Of a stretch of DNA of 48,707 bases, positions 33,157-42,600 are shown in pieces. The DNA lies in contig CAZJDV010000010.1 in the NCBI GenBank assembly GCA_964544865.1, forward strand, positions 1 to 48,707. Direction: 5' to 3'. The translations under genes and the position numbers were made by a program. This DNA comes from CAZJDV01 sp964544865. GTDB lineage: Bacteria; Chloroflexota; Dehalococcoidia; Lucifugimonadales; CAJWER01. Position 1 is the first letter of the stretch, and each line of letters begins with the position of its first letter. The notes under the pieces are model-generated. The model was not told the origin of the DNA, searched no databases, and worked only from the letters and a program-made list of their open reading frames with translations.

Positions 33157-34608
33157 ATGACAAAGACAGAGAACCACATCCTGCAGATCGCGGACCTGCT
33201 CAGTACCAAGCGGTTCGCGGTGCGGCTTGACACCGGCGACGCGGCCTGGCCACTTGAACGGCTCCTGGACAAATATCTAAAGAGCCCTCCCCTCCCCCGC
33301 CTGCTAAGCGAGAGGCGGATCACCGGCGAGTCGGCCGACTCACTCGCGGCGGTCCAGGACTTAGTGTACGTGAGCTCGGACGAAGGGCTGCTGCACGGCG
33401 TGTTCGCGGGCGTCTCCTTCAAGCAAGGCGATCTGCCACTTCGACTGGATGAGGCGCCGCCGGCCAGGTCCGTAGCGGTGGATGGCGGTGAGGTGCTGCT
33501 GCTCGACGTGAGCGTAGACCGTACGAGCGTGGGCTACGACCGCAACTGGAGAGGATTCAGCACGAGGCGATGGATGAGGCACGAGGCGGACTTCTCGTCG
33601 TTCGTGCGGTCGACGCTTGTTAGCGCGTATGGGCCCAGCGAGGCGGAATCGGTCCTGAAGCTCGACTCCACCGAGCGGAGGCTGAGACTCGTGGAGGCGC
33701 TGGCCAGTCGAATCTGGGAGAGCGACTTCGAGAGCTACTCGCGCTTCATCGGCCGCAAACTCATTTACAAGACCGGCGACGAGACCGTGCTCAACATCAT
33801 GGAGGGCGGCGGCGGCATCTGCTCGGAGAAGGTGCAGGCGCTGAAGTTCCTTACCGACCACTTCGACCTGGAGTCGGAGTATGTCTTGGCGGGAGCAAAC
33901 GTGCCCGGTCCGGTGCCCGAAGCGCGGCTCAGAGAGCTCCTCACGACATTCGACTTCCGGTTCGCGAAGCGCCACATGCGCTATTGGCAGCATACGGCGC
34001 TGCTATACAAGGTTGACGGCGGGTCCGTGCTCGTGGACGCCACCAACGGCAACATTCCCCTTCTTTTTGTCAAAGGCGCCGAGGCGGACCGCCTGCTCGG
34101 CTACGACTCGAAACCCGCCGTCGCCGTCAAGATGGCCGTCCACACGGAGGACTTCTACTACCACCGTGTCTCCCAAGACATCCCGCACAACCTGTTCTTC
34201 GCCATGGAGGGCTGGATTCCCCACGTGGACCTGGTCCAGGTGTTCGACAACGAGCTGGGGCTGTGCATCACAAAGGATTTCATGGTCACCCCCATCGTCT
34301 ACAGGACCGATAAAACCCTGGATAGGGTGCGTCGGGAGTACCTGGCGGTGTGCGAGCGGGCCAATCTGGAGTGCGAGGTGTCGGACCGCTGGGAGCTCGA
34401 CTCGGACCTGGCCCGCGAGTTCACGCAGCGCCACTCGGAGACGGCAGGCAAGATCATTCAGGCGAGAGAGCACCTGCTCGCCCGGTACGACGACTGCCAC
34501 GGTCCCCGCCACGAAGCCGGGCTGGTGGTCATAAAGCTGACGCCCGGACCGGCGTCACAGACGCCCCCGGCGGCGGCAACCCCTTCGTCGCGACGAGGCG
34601 ACTCTTGA
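33157..34608 (+). CDS. Transglutaminase-fold protein with Cys-His-Asp triad
   Basis: A 483-residue soluble protein with no signal peptide. The central part matches the transglutaminase/arylamine N-acetyltransferase fold: the nucleophile is in EGGGGICSEKVQALKFL (Cys222), the His in MRYWQHTALLYKV (His279) and the Asp in GGSVLVDATNGN (Asp294), in the right order and spacing. The N-terminal 150 residues and the C-terminal 130 are not recognised. Proteins of this fold act as proteases, amide-bond formers or acyltransferases; the reaction here is unknown. It is the first gene of a tightly packed operon, and its TGA overlaps the TTG start of the next gene by four bases. Confidence 0.65.
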   Translation: MTKTENHILQIADLLSTKRFAVRLDTGDAAWPLERLLDKYLKSPPLPRLLSERRITGESADSLAAVQDLVYVSSDEGLLHGVFAGVSFKQGDLPLRLDEAPPARSVAVDGGEVLLLDVSVDRTSVGYDRNWRGFSTRRWMRHEADFSSFVRSTLVSAYGPSEAESVLKLDSTERRLRLVEALASRIWESDFESYSRFIGRKLIYKTGDETVLNIMEGGGGICSEKVQALKFLTDHFDLESEYVLAGANVPGPVPEARLRELLTTFDFRFAKRHMRYWQHTALLYKVDGGSVLVDATNGNIPLLFVKGAEADRLLGYDSKPAVAVKMAVHTEDFYYHRVSQDIPHNLFFAMEGWIPHVDLVQVFDNELGLCITKDFMVTPIVYRTDKTLDRVRREYLAVCERANLECEVSDRWELDSDLAREFTQRHSETAGKIIQAREHLLARYDDCHGPRHEAGLVVIKLTPGPASQTPPAAATPSSRRGDS

Positions 34609-35429
34609 AGATATACAGGACTCCCGGCAACGTGGTCAAGCTGCTCAACCGTGTCGTCGCGGCCGCGGCGGTCACGCCCTTCTACAGAACCATTCTCGAC
34701 GGCCTCGGCCCGGTGGCGTCCTTGAGGGAGTTCGGTGCGGCGCCCGTCACGCCCCTGGCGAGATTCAGGGAGCAGCGGCTGGCCGACGTCCTGCCGGATC
34801 CGGACCGGCTCCAGTGGATCACCGGGCCCTACAGAGGCCACGACCGGCGCTCGGTGGCCGTGGCGGAGGGCGTGGATGAGACGGGCGCGAGATACGACGT
34901 GTTCAAGGACGCCCTGCGGACAGTCGATCCCGGCGCGAAACTCCGTAGCTGCGCCGTGGTGACGCCCCCCGCGAGGAGGTACTTCGCCGCGGAGATCAGC
35001 ACCATCCTGGGCTATGTCGGCGTCCAGGCGCATGTATTCATGGACTCCGACCGGGCGCGCATTTACCGGCGTCTCAGCCAGGTCCGTCCCCAAGTCCTGG
35101 TCATCCTCTGCGACGGTATCGACGAGCCGAGCCTGCCCGCGGGGCTGGAGCTATGCATCACGTTCAGGCGCTCTCAGAGGATCACAGGCTGCCGGCAATT
35201 AGACCTGTACCATGTAGACGAGTTCGGCTTCCTGGGGCACTCGACCGACCTGGAGCGGTGGATACTCTATAATGACCAGTACTTGTACGAGCGGTCCGCC
35301 GCCGGAAGGCTGATCGTAACCGCGCTGCACAACCGCACCCAGCCCCTCGTCAGGCTGGAGACCCGGGACGAGGTTGACGAGCTTGGCGAGCACGACATGG
35401 CGCTGGGGCGGCTGAGCGACGCGGGATAG
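34605..35429 (+). CDS. Degenerate PaaK-like (acyl-adenylate ligase related) protein
   Basis: A 274-residue protein from a TTG start at 34605 (GAGG six bases upstream; four-base overlap with the previous gene). TPFYRTILDGLGPVASLREF and AAPVTPLARFREQRL resemble the start of phenylacetate-CoA ligases, and LYHVDEFGFLGHS and GRLIVTALHNRTQPLVRLET resemble the adenylate-binding and hinge regions. The ATP loop S-S-G-T-T-G is absent; the region reads ITGPYRGHDRRSVAV. The length is about 60% of a full ligase. It is probably a non-catalytic or altered relative of the intact ligase two genes downstream. Family assignment is by eye and moderate. Confidence 0.5.
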   Translation: MKIYRTPGNVVKLLNRVVAAAAVTPFYRTILDGLGPVASLREFGAAPVTPLARFREQRLADVLPDPDRLQWITGPYRGHDRRSVAVAEGVDETGARYDVFKDALRTVDPGAKLRSCAVVTPPARRYFAAEISTILGYVGVQAHVFMDSDRARIYRRLSQVRPQVLVILCDGIDEPSLPAGLELCITFRRSQRITGCRQLDLYHVDEFGFLGHSTDLERWILYNDQYLYERSAAGRLIVTALHNRTQPLVRLETRDEVDELGEHDMALGRLSDAG

Positions 35430-35470
35430 GCCGGGTGGGGACGGCGTCCGCACCGCGGCACGGAGCACTT

Positions 35471-36538
35471 ATGATCTATTTGTCGATCCGCTTCTTGCGC
35501 CGGTTACAGAGGCGGAAAGAGCTTGGAATTGCGCTGTTGCTAACGGTGCTTGTGCTGAGTGTCATTGGGAACACGCTCACTTTCTATTACTTCGACCGAG
35601 ACGTCGAGCCGAAGCCCAGCCTGTCCGACGGGCTCTGGTACAGCGTGGTGTCGATTACCACAATCGGCTACGGCGACAAGTCAGCCACAACTCTGCCCGC
35701 CAGACTCGGGACGGTTTTCTTCATCATAATCGTGGGACTCGCCACTTTCACGACGGCGGTGGGGGTGGCGGTCAATTGGATCGCGGACCTACGGCAAAAG
35801 GAGCGGAACGGTATGGGCAAGTCGGGTACCAGAGACCACCTGATCGTCGTGAACTTCCCCAGCGAGTCCCGAATCCGCCACATGATCAGGGAATACAGGA
35901 AGGACAGAGAGCACAAGAACAGAGACATCATCGTGATCGCGGACCAGCTCCAGGAGCTTCCGTTCTCGATTTCCGGCGTGTCCTATATTCGCGGCTGGCC
36001 GCTGGAGGAAGAGACGTTCCAGCGCGCCAACATAGATCATGCGAAACAGGCTATCATCCTGAGCCCCAGCAACGAAGACCCGAGGAGCGACAGCCTTGTC
36101 GCCTCGATCGCATTCGTCATGAACAACCTGAGTCCCGAAATCAACATCATCGCGGAGTGCCTGGACCCCAAGCATGCGCCGCTGTTCAACGTGTCCGATC
36201 GCGTAACTCTGGTGTACACCCAGGAGCTGGTCAACAATCTTCTGGTCCAGGAGGCGCAGGACTCGGGCGTCACGCTTCTGGCCCGTGCCATCACGAGCAA
36301 TGAGATAGAGGGCACGCTGGCCAGCACCACGGTGGGTTCCGCTATTGAGCCGGCAATGTCCTACGCCAACGTCGCCAAGAACCTGCTGGACCACGATATC
36401 AACCTCGTCGGCGTGGTGCGGGACGGCGCCGTGAAGGTCAGTTTCCAGAGGTTGAGCATGGCCAGAGGCGACGGGCTGGTGTACGTCAGCAAATCGCGCG
36501 AGACCTGGGACGCTCTCGAAGGTCTACTGTCATCGTGA
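35471..36538 (+). CDS. MthK-like potassium channel with RCK domain
   Basis: A 355-residue two-helix ion channel. Helix 1 is about residues 17-37 (GIALLLTVLVLSVIGNTLTF), the pore helix and selectivity filter are SVVSITTIGYGDKS (TIGYGD at 64-69), and helix 2 is GTVFFIIIVGLATFTTAVGV. From about residue 118 an RCK/TrkA-N domain follows (DHLIVVNFPSESRIRHMI, then RDIIVIADQLQEL and ANIDHAKQAIILSP). The first strand lacks the Gly-rich NAD motif and instead has S-E-S as in MthK. The C-terminal part resembles a RCK_C domain. Start ATG at 35471 is preceded by GGAG. It overlaps the next gene by four bases. Confidence 0.88.
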   Translation: MIYLSIRFLRRLQRRKELGIALLLTVLVLSVIGNTLTFYYFDRDVEPKPSLSDGLWYSVVSITTIGYGDKSATTLPARLGTVFFIIIVGLATFTTAVGVAVNWIADLRQKERNGMGKSGTRDHLIVVNFPSESRIRHMIREYRKDREHKNRDIIVIADQLQELPFSISGVSYIRGWPLEEETFQRANIDHAKQAIILSPSNEDPRSDSLVASIAFVMNNLSPEINIIAECLDPKHAPLFNVSDRVTLVYTQELVNNLLVQEAQDSGVTLLARAITSNEIEGTLASTTVGSAIEPAMSYANVAKNLLDHDINLVGVVRDGAVKVSFQRLSMARGDGLVYVSKSRETWDALEGLLSS

Positions 36539-37854
36539 CCAGCGTGGGCCGCGCCCAACACAAGGGCGTCAAATCGAACGCCTCTGGGATATTGGTCGGC
36601 GACATTGGCGCGGGCACGCGGGTGGACCTGCGGAGGGCCCTGGTTCGCGCCTGGAAGAGGTTCGCCAGGTACCGTGGCCAGTTCGACGAGCTCGGCCTGA
36701 CGCTCGCCGACCTGGAGCAGGAGGACCCGCTGGCGGTCCTCCAGCGCCTCCCCACCCTCGGCGGCGAGAGGTTCTACGACCTGGCCGACGAGAGCATCGC
36801 CCTGGCCGCCGAGGTCGTCGACATGGAGACGTCGTCCGGCACGACGGGACGGCGAAAGCGGCGGGTCATCACGTATCGCGACGACGCCACGGAGACCGCG
36901 CTCCTAGTCCGGATGTTCCGGGTTTGCGGCATCGAGGCGTATGATAGCGTCGCATGCGTCGACATCGGCCCGCTGACGCTCATGGTCTCATTCACCAGGG
37001 CGCTGGACGAGATGGGGCCTGGAGAGGCGTACGCCTACTGTGTCAGCCCGGATGACGAGCCAGCGATCGAGGGACTGTTTGGGCTGGACCCCAGCGTCAT
37101 CATCACTATCCCTTCGATCCTTGAGCGCTATCTGCAACCCCTGCGGATGCAGGCCGCCACCGGCGCACGATGGAATCTCCGTAAGATCATCTACGTTGGC
37201 GAGCCGCTTTCTGCGCGAACGCGCGCTATCTTGACCGGCGAACTCGGGCTCGAGGTCTTCGCGTACTACGGGGCGTCCGAGACCTCGGCCCTTGGAATCG
37301 AGTGCAGGAGCCATGACGGGATTCATCTGTTCAACGACAACATCATCGTCGAGATCGACGATACTGGATCGAGCCGCAACGTCGGCGAGGTCCTCGTGAC
37401 AACTTTGAGGCAGGAGGGCCTCCCCCTGCTCCGCTACGCTCTCGGAGACGTGATCGAGGTCCTGAGCGGCGCGTGCCCTTGCGGCCTCGGCTACCCCCGA
37501 ATAGCGGTTTTGGACAGGGTCGACGGCACGGCCTCCGTGCTCGGGGTGAAGGTATCCTACGACTCGATTCGCGAGGCAGCCTACTGGCGTATCCAGGATG
37601 CAGGTCCGATGGAAGTCTGTCTCAGCGACGACAATCGAGAGAAGATGAAGGTCGTGCTGCCCAGCCGTTTCGCGGGAATGGAGCGGCGCATAAGGTGCTC
37701 CCTGGCTACGCGGGAGCCCGACCTGGCCTACCTCGTGGCGGGGCGATTCTTGGAGTTGGAGATCGCTTTCGTGGATGAGGCGCACTTCGACGGGTCGCGC
37801 AAGAAACAGCGAGTCGTGGACCGCAGGAAGGCTGTAGATGGCGATACCAACTGA
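36535..37854 (+). CDS. PaaK-like acyl-adenylate ligase
   Basis: A 439-residue member of the AMP-forming ligase family nearest to phenylacetate-CoA ligases. Motifs in order: the ATP loop METSSGTTGRRKRR (Ser99-Gly104), the adenine-binding FAYYGASETSALGIEC (about 243-258) and the hinge LLRYALGDVIEVL (about 299-310). CPCGLGYPRI has a Cys pair. The C-terminal domain is short. The GTG start overlaps the channel gene by four bases (GTGA). It probably activates a carboxylic acid as an acyl-AMP; the acid and the acceptor (CoA, amine or protein) are unknown. Fatty-acid, aryl or peptide substrates are all possible. Confidence 0.75.
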   Translation: MTSVGRAQHKGVKSNASGILVGDIGAGTRVDLRRALVRAWKRFARYRGQFDELGLTLADLEQEDPLAVLQRLPTLGGERFYDLADESIALAAEVVDMETSSGTTGRRKRRVITYRDDATETALLVRMFRVCGIEAYDSVACVDIGPLTLMVSFTRALDEMGPGEAYAYCVSPDDEPAIEGLFGLDPSVIITIPSILERYLQPLRMQAATGARWNLRKIIYVGEPLSARTRAILTGELGLEVFAYYGASETSALGIECRSHDGIHLFNDNIIVEIDDTGSSRNVGEVLVTTLRQEGLPLLRYALGDVIEVLSGACPCGLGYPRIAVLDRVDGTASVLGVKVSYDSIREAAYWRIQDAGPMEVCLSDDNREKMKVVLPSRFAGMERRIRCSLATREPDLAYLVAGRFLELEIAFVDEAHFDGSRKKQRVVDRRKAVDGDTN

Positions 37855-38566
37855 TACGGGCGTGCTCGCCCAGCTCTCCCACTCGATCTTGGATTACCGG
37901 GATGGGCCCCGCGTCCGCGAGGCCCATGATTTGCTGCTAGAATGCCTCGGGGAGGGCGAAGTGGAGAGCTTCGAGTCGTTCCACGGCACGGTTTCACCGG
38001 CAACAGATAGCGCCATCGTGCCCATCATGCTGTGCGCCAACCTCACCGGTCGCGTCGAAGGACTCGTCCTAGGCGCGTACCTCCGAAACCTCGATATGGG
38101 GATGCTCCTTTACTCTGCGGTGCGAGAACGCTACAGGGGCCGCGGCGTATATACGAGACTGAGGACCCAACTCATGGCCGAACTGGCCTCGGAGGCAGCC
38201 TCCAGCCGCACCGGCGACGCCGAGTCGCCCGGGCGACTCGAAGGGGTGCTTTCGGAACTGGACTCCCGGAGCCCGCTGGGTCGAAAGTACGTCCACGAAT
38301 GGGGCGCTTTCGTATTACGTTGTGACTACGAGGTACCGGCCGCACAGGGATTGACCGCCGGTAAAATGGACCTGTTCATGCAGCCAGTTTCCAGACGTTC
38401 CCCTCTCACGGCAGAGGAGATCGTGGTCATCGTGCGGGAGATCTACGAGCGCATATATCGTTTGGAGAACGCCGATACCAGCAGGAGCTTCCGCCGCGTA
38501 GTACAATCAGTGCGGACTCCCTCAGCTCCAGGGTCGGCCGTGGCGGCAACCGACGGGGATCGGTGA
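37838..38566 (+). CDS. GNAT-like acetyltransferase
   Basis: A 242-residue protein overlapping the ligase gene by 17 bases. The segment LYSAVRERYRGRGVYTRLRT contains the acetyl-CoA-binding motif of GNAT enzymes (R-x-x-G-x-G). The preceding stretch VEGLVLGAYLRNLDMGML fits the beta-strand that comes before it, and SPLGRKYVHEWGAFVLRCDY fits the final part of the fold. The C-terminal 60 residues are not recognised. The likely activity is N-acylation of a small molecule or protein, possibly using a product of the neighbouring ligase. Confidence 0.65.
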   Translation: MAIPTDTGVLAQLSHSILDYRDGPRVREAHDLLLECLGEGEVESFESFHGTVSPATDSAIVPIMLCANLTGRVEGLVLGAYLRNLDMGMLLYSAVRERYRGRGVYTRLRTQLMAELASEAASSRTGDAESPGRLEGVLSELDSRSPLGRKYVHEWGAFVLRCDYEVPAAQGLTAGKMDLFMQPVSRRSPLTAEEIVVIVREIYERIYRLENADTSRSFRRVVQSVRTPSAPGSAVAATDGDR

Positions 38567-38657
38567 GAGCAGGCGACACGGATCAGGAAGGAATTTCGAG
38601 CGCGTAAATAGGCGGGGTCCATGATTCGTGCCGTATCGGCCTAAGGGGTGACTTCGG

Positions 38658-39563
38658 GTGATAGGGAAGATACTTGTACCGCTGGACGGCTCCGATCAGG
38701 CTGAGGCCATCCTGCCGTACGTGGCGACGCTGGCGAGGGGTCTCGACGCCCCGATCCTGCTGCTCTCGGTCCTCGACCGGGGCTCCCTTGGCATAGGCCG
38801 GTCGTCCTACTCCAAGCTATACGAGACAGCCGAGGCGGGGGCCAGGAATAGGCTGCGCGAGGTCGCCCAAAGGCTGGCGCAAGAGGGGGTGGAAACCGAG
38901 GAGGCGTTCGCGGCCGGCAAATCGGCCAAGGAGATCATCGCCTCGGCCGACGAGGAGGGATGCGGCCTCATAGCCATGTCCACCCACGGGCGAAACGCAT
39001 TCGCACGGGGCCTGCTGGGCAGCGTGACGGACGAGGTCGTACACTCGTCTCACGTGCCCGTCCTTGCCATCACACCTGAAAGGGCCAAGACATACAGAGG
39101 CAGAGACTCCACAGTTACAAAGGTCATGGTACCGCTCGACGGTTCGCCCCTGGCCGAGACCGTGCTGCCCTACGTCGAGGAGTTGGCACAAAAAATGTCG
39201 CTGGACATGCTGCTCGTTCAGGTCGTCCGGCCGCTGCACCTGTTCTGGATGGACCACTACCCTGCCGGAGTGGCCGAAGAGCAAGAGGCGATCGAGTCGC
39301 AGGCGAAGGGGTACCTGGGGGACATAGCTACCGGCCTGGCGGGAGGCGGACTGAACGTCCAATGGCAGCTACTCGTTGGCCACCCTGCCACGACGATCAT
39401 AGAGCTGGCGCGGGAAACGCCTCACGACCTGATAGCCTTGGCCACGCACGGCCGGTCGGGATTCTCCCGATGGGCTATGGGTAGCGTGGCGGAGGCGCTT
39501 ATTAGAAGCACGGGAGACCCCATCATGGTCGTGCGTCCGCCGAAAGGAAAGCAAGTGGACTAG
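38658..39563 (+). CDS. Tandem universal stress protein
   Basis: A 301-residue protein of two UspA domains. Domain 1 (residues 1-138) begins MIGKILVPLDGSDQAEAILP and has MSTHGRNAFARGLLGSVTDE (the ATP-binding G-x2-G-x9-G(S/T) pattern). Domain 2 (about 155-298) begins KVMVPLDGSPLAETVLPYVE and has ATHGRSGFSRWAMGSVAEAL. The GTG start at 38658 directly follows a G-rich stretch. Universal stress proteins bind ATP and act in stress tolerance, sometimes with ion channels. It lies about 90 bases after the operon that contains the channel and may be co-expressed. Confidence 0.93.
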   Translation: MIGKILVPLDGSDQAEAILPYVATLARGLDAPILLLSVLDRGSLGIGRSSYSKLYETAEAGARNRLREVAQRLAQEGVETEEAFAAGKSAKEIIASADEEGCGLIAMSTHGRNAFARGLLGSVTDEVVHSSHVPVLAITPERAKTYRGRDSTVTKVMVPLDGSPLAETVLPYVEELAQKMSLDMLLVQVVRPLHLFWMDHYPAGVAEEQEAIESQAKGYLGDIATGLAGGGLNVQWQLLVGHPATTIIELARETPHDLIALATHGRSGFSRWAMGSVAEALIRSTGDPIMVVRPPKGKQVD

Positions 39564-39643
39564 CGGCCCGGTTTGCGGATGGTCGACGTATTGAGTCATA
39601 CGCCGGGCGCGCGGCGAGTCTGAGCTCTGAGGGAGCAGTCGTT

Positions 39644-42600
39644 TTGGAGTACCGACAGGAAATGGATGCTTTGCCGCCGGCTGGTCGCCAGGAGTCTATC
39701 CTGCGTGAGACCTCGCGCCGGTTCCGAGGCCTCCTGTCGCGCGCCGCGGACGATCTGCTCGTAAATGACATCCGACAGCAGGATTTCGCCCGATACACCG
39801 ACGAAGAGCTCAGAAGAGCCCTGGCCCGCGCCCGCGAGTCCGCCGGGCCGGCCAACGCGGACGAGACCCTCCGAGCGGTCTTCGGCATAGTAGATGAGGC
39901 GGTCGCCAGACGCCTCGGCGCCTGGGGTCTCTTCGATCCCGGCTTCGATCATCCGAGTCTCCAGTATTACCGAGACATGGCCCGCCGGGTGGTCGGAAGG
40001 GGGCCATACAGGTCCCATCTGCGCTTCTACACCGATGAGACCTTCCTGGACAGCCCCGCCTTCAAGACCAGCTACCAGGCCCTGCTCGACGAGATGGACC
40101 TCGACCGCGAGGGGCGTGCCATCGTGGGTGCGATGGTTTACGTCGAGGAAAAGAGCAAGGTCGAGTATGCGGCCAACATCCTTCTTCCCGCCGAGCTATA
40201 CGGTGCTGTGGCGGCAAAAGACACGGAACGAGTGCTCGCGTTCAAGGCCACGAACGAGCAGCATCTGGCCGGCCTGCTCCTGCATCGGGGCGACGTCGTC
40301 GAGATGAGCGCCGGGGAGGGCAAGACCATCGCCGCCGCCTTCCCTGCCGTGATGCACGCGGTGTCGGGCCGGTCTGTCCACATAATAACCGCCAACGACT
40401 ACCTCGCGCTCAGAGACGCCGAGCTGCTTGCGCCGGTGTACGAGTCACTGGGGCTCACCGTACGGGCCGTGCAGGGCCACATGAGCGACGCCGAGAGGCG
40501 AGACGCCTACCGGGCCGGCATCGTCTACGGCACCGTGCGAGAGCTCGGTTTCGACTACCTGAGAGACAACCTCAAATACTCCAGACATGAGATGGTGCAG
40601 GGCCGCCTCGAAGTGGCCATCGTGGATGAGGCCGATCAGGTCCTTATCGACGAGTCCAGTACCCCGCTGATCATATCCGGCGGCGCGAGGGGCGGCGCAA
40701 GGTCTGTTCACAAAATACGTACCGCAGTGGAGGAGATGGCCTCTCTCCAGTCCGATGCCATCTCGACGGTCGAGGAGGACTTGCGGCGTCCGGGAATGCC
40801 CGCCTGCGAGCGCCGCTCGCTACTGGCGAAACTTCTGCTGGCGGCCCCTCGCGATGACCTCCTGGGGCGTACTCTCGCTCGGGACGGCGGCCTGCTCCAA
40901 CAGGTTAGGTCCGAGGCCATCGCGGCGGCGGATGGTGAGGAGCCCCATGTATCCCTCCTTGAAGACCTGTACTACCACGTAGACCCCGATTATGACGTCG
41001 TCACGCTCACGGACCGGGGACGAGAGCTGCTTGAGATGCGGCTGGGGCCGGTCTTCGACACGACCGCCCTGGAGACGGAGATCGAGCGGGCCGAGGCCGA
41101 CACCATGGTCCCGCTGGACCGGCGCAGAAGGTCCGCCGATGGCCTCCGGCGACGGCTCTCCAGGCAACAGGGCCGGTCGAACCAGCTTCATCAGAGTCTT
41201 CGCGCCCACCTGCTATTGAGAAAGGACGAAGACTACGTCATCAGCGGCGGAGACATCGTGCTGGTGGATCCCATCACCGGCAGGGCCCGCCCCGACAGCC
41301 GCTATCAGCACGGCCTTCAGGCTGCCCTCGAAGCGAAGGAGGGCGTCGCTGTCCGCACCGAATCCGAGGTGCTGGCGCAGATATCGGTCCAGGGTTACGT
41401 GCGGCAGTACTCGAGCATCGCAGGAATGACCGGGACAGCCCTCGGCTCCGAGGACGAGTTCCGGAATATCTACGGGATCAGGGTCACGGCGGTGCCGCCT
41501 ACCCACGGCTCCAGGCGGGTGGATCTGCCGACCAGGCTCTACGGCTCGCGCCGGGACAAACTCGACGCGGTATTGGACCAGGTGAGGCTCTGCCATCGGG
41601 TCGGCAGGCCGGTACTGGTCGGGACGGTGACTGTGGAGCAGTCCGAGGAGATCAGCGCCCTGCTCTCCCTCCACGGCATCGAGCATCGAGTACTCAATGC
41701 CGTGACGAACGCCGACGAGGCGCAGATAGTGAGGGCGGCCGGACGCTCGGGCGCGGTCACCGTCGCGACCAATATGGCAGGCAGAGGCACGGACATAGTG
41801 TTGGAGTCCGGGTTGGACACTGGTATCGTCCAGCGATTCGTGGAGCTGGTAGAAGAGCTGCTCACGGAGGGCGGCGGCCAGATCGCAATCAAGTGCGGGA
41901 GCGCCGAAGAGGCTGACATGCTTGAGGGGACCCTGGTGTCCCGCGACAGGCCGTTGAACATCGCTATCGAGCGAAAGGACGTCGTCATAGTCGCCTCGTT
42001 TTCCAATGAACTGCGCAGGGAGTCCGCGGACATTGATGACCATGCCAACATTGTTCCTCAGACGGGGAAGGTCAAAATGGGGCCTCGTCCCCTCTCCCTC
42101 GAATTCGGCCTCGGGCTCGCCGTGATCGCCACGGAGATGAACGATTCCGGCCGGATAGACCGGCAGCTCCGAGGCCGGGGAGGCAGGCAGGCAGGATTCG
42201 GCTCGTCCCGGTTTATCTTATCCAGGGAGGACAAGGGACTGGCGCTCCAGTCTCATGCAGCCGAATCACGAGACCGCCCCCCGGACTCCTCGGGGAGAGC
42301 CTTCAAGGAGAGTCGCGCGAACCAGCGGCGACTCGACCGCATCCAGTCCAGGATGGAGCTGGAAGACGAGACCGGGCGTGCAGCGATGGCTGACTACCAT
42401 AGGGTCCTCGAAGAGCAGACCCTGAACCACTACCGGGCCCGATTGGCGATCATCGACTCCGGCTCTTTCCACGTGGCTTGCGTCGAGTTCATAAGGCAAG
42501 CGGCGCACCGCATCGTCACGCGGTACTACCCCCCGGCCAGTTCCTGGGACTACGCTAACCGCTTCGACGGGATGGCGGAGGAGGCCTGGCTGGACTATGG

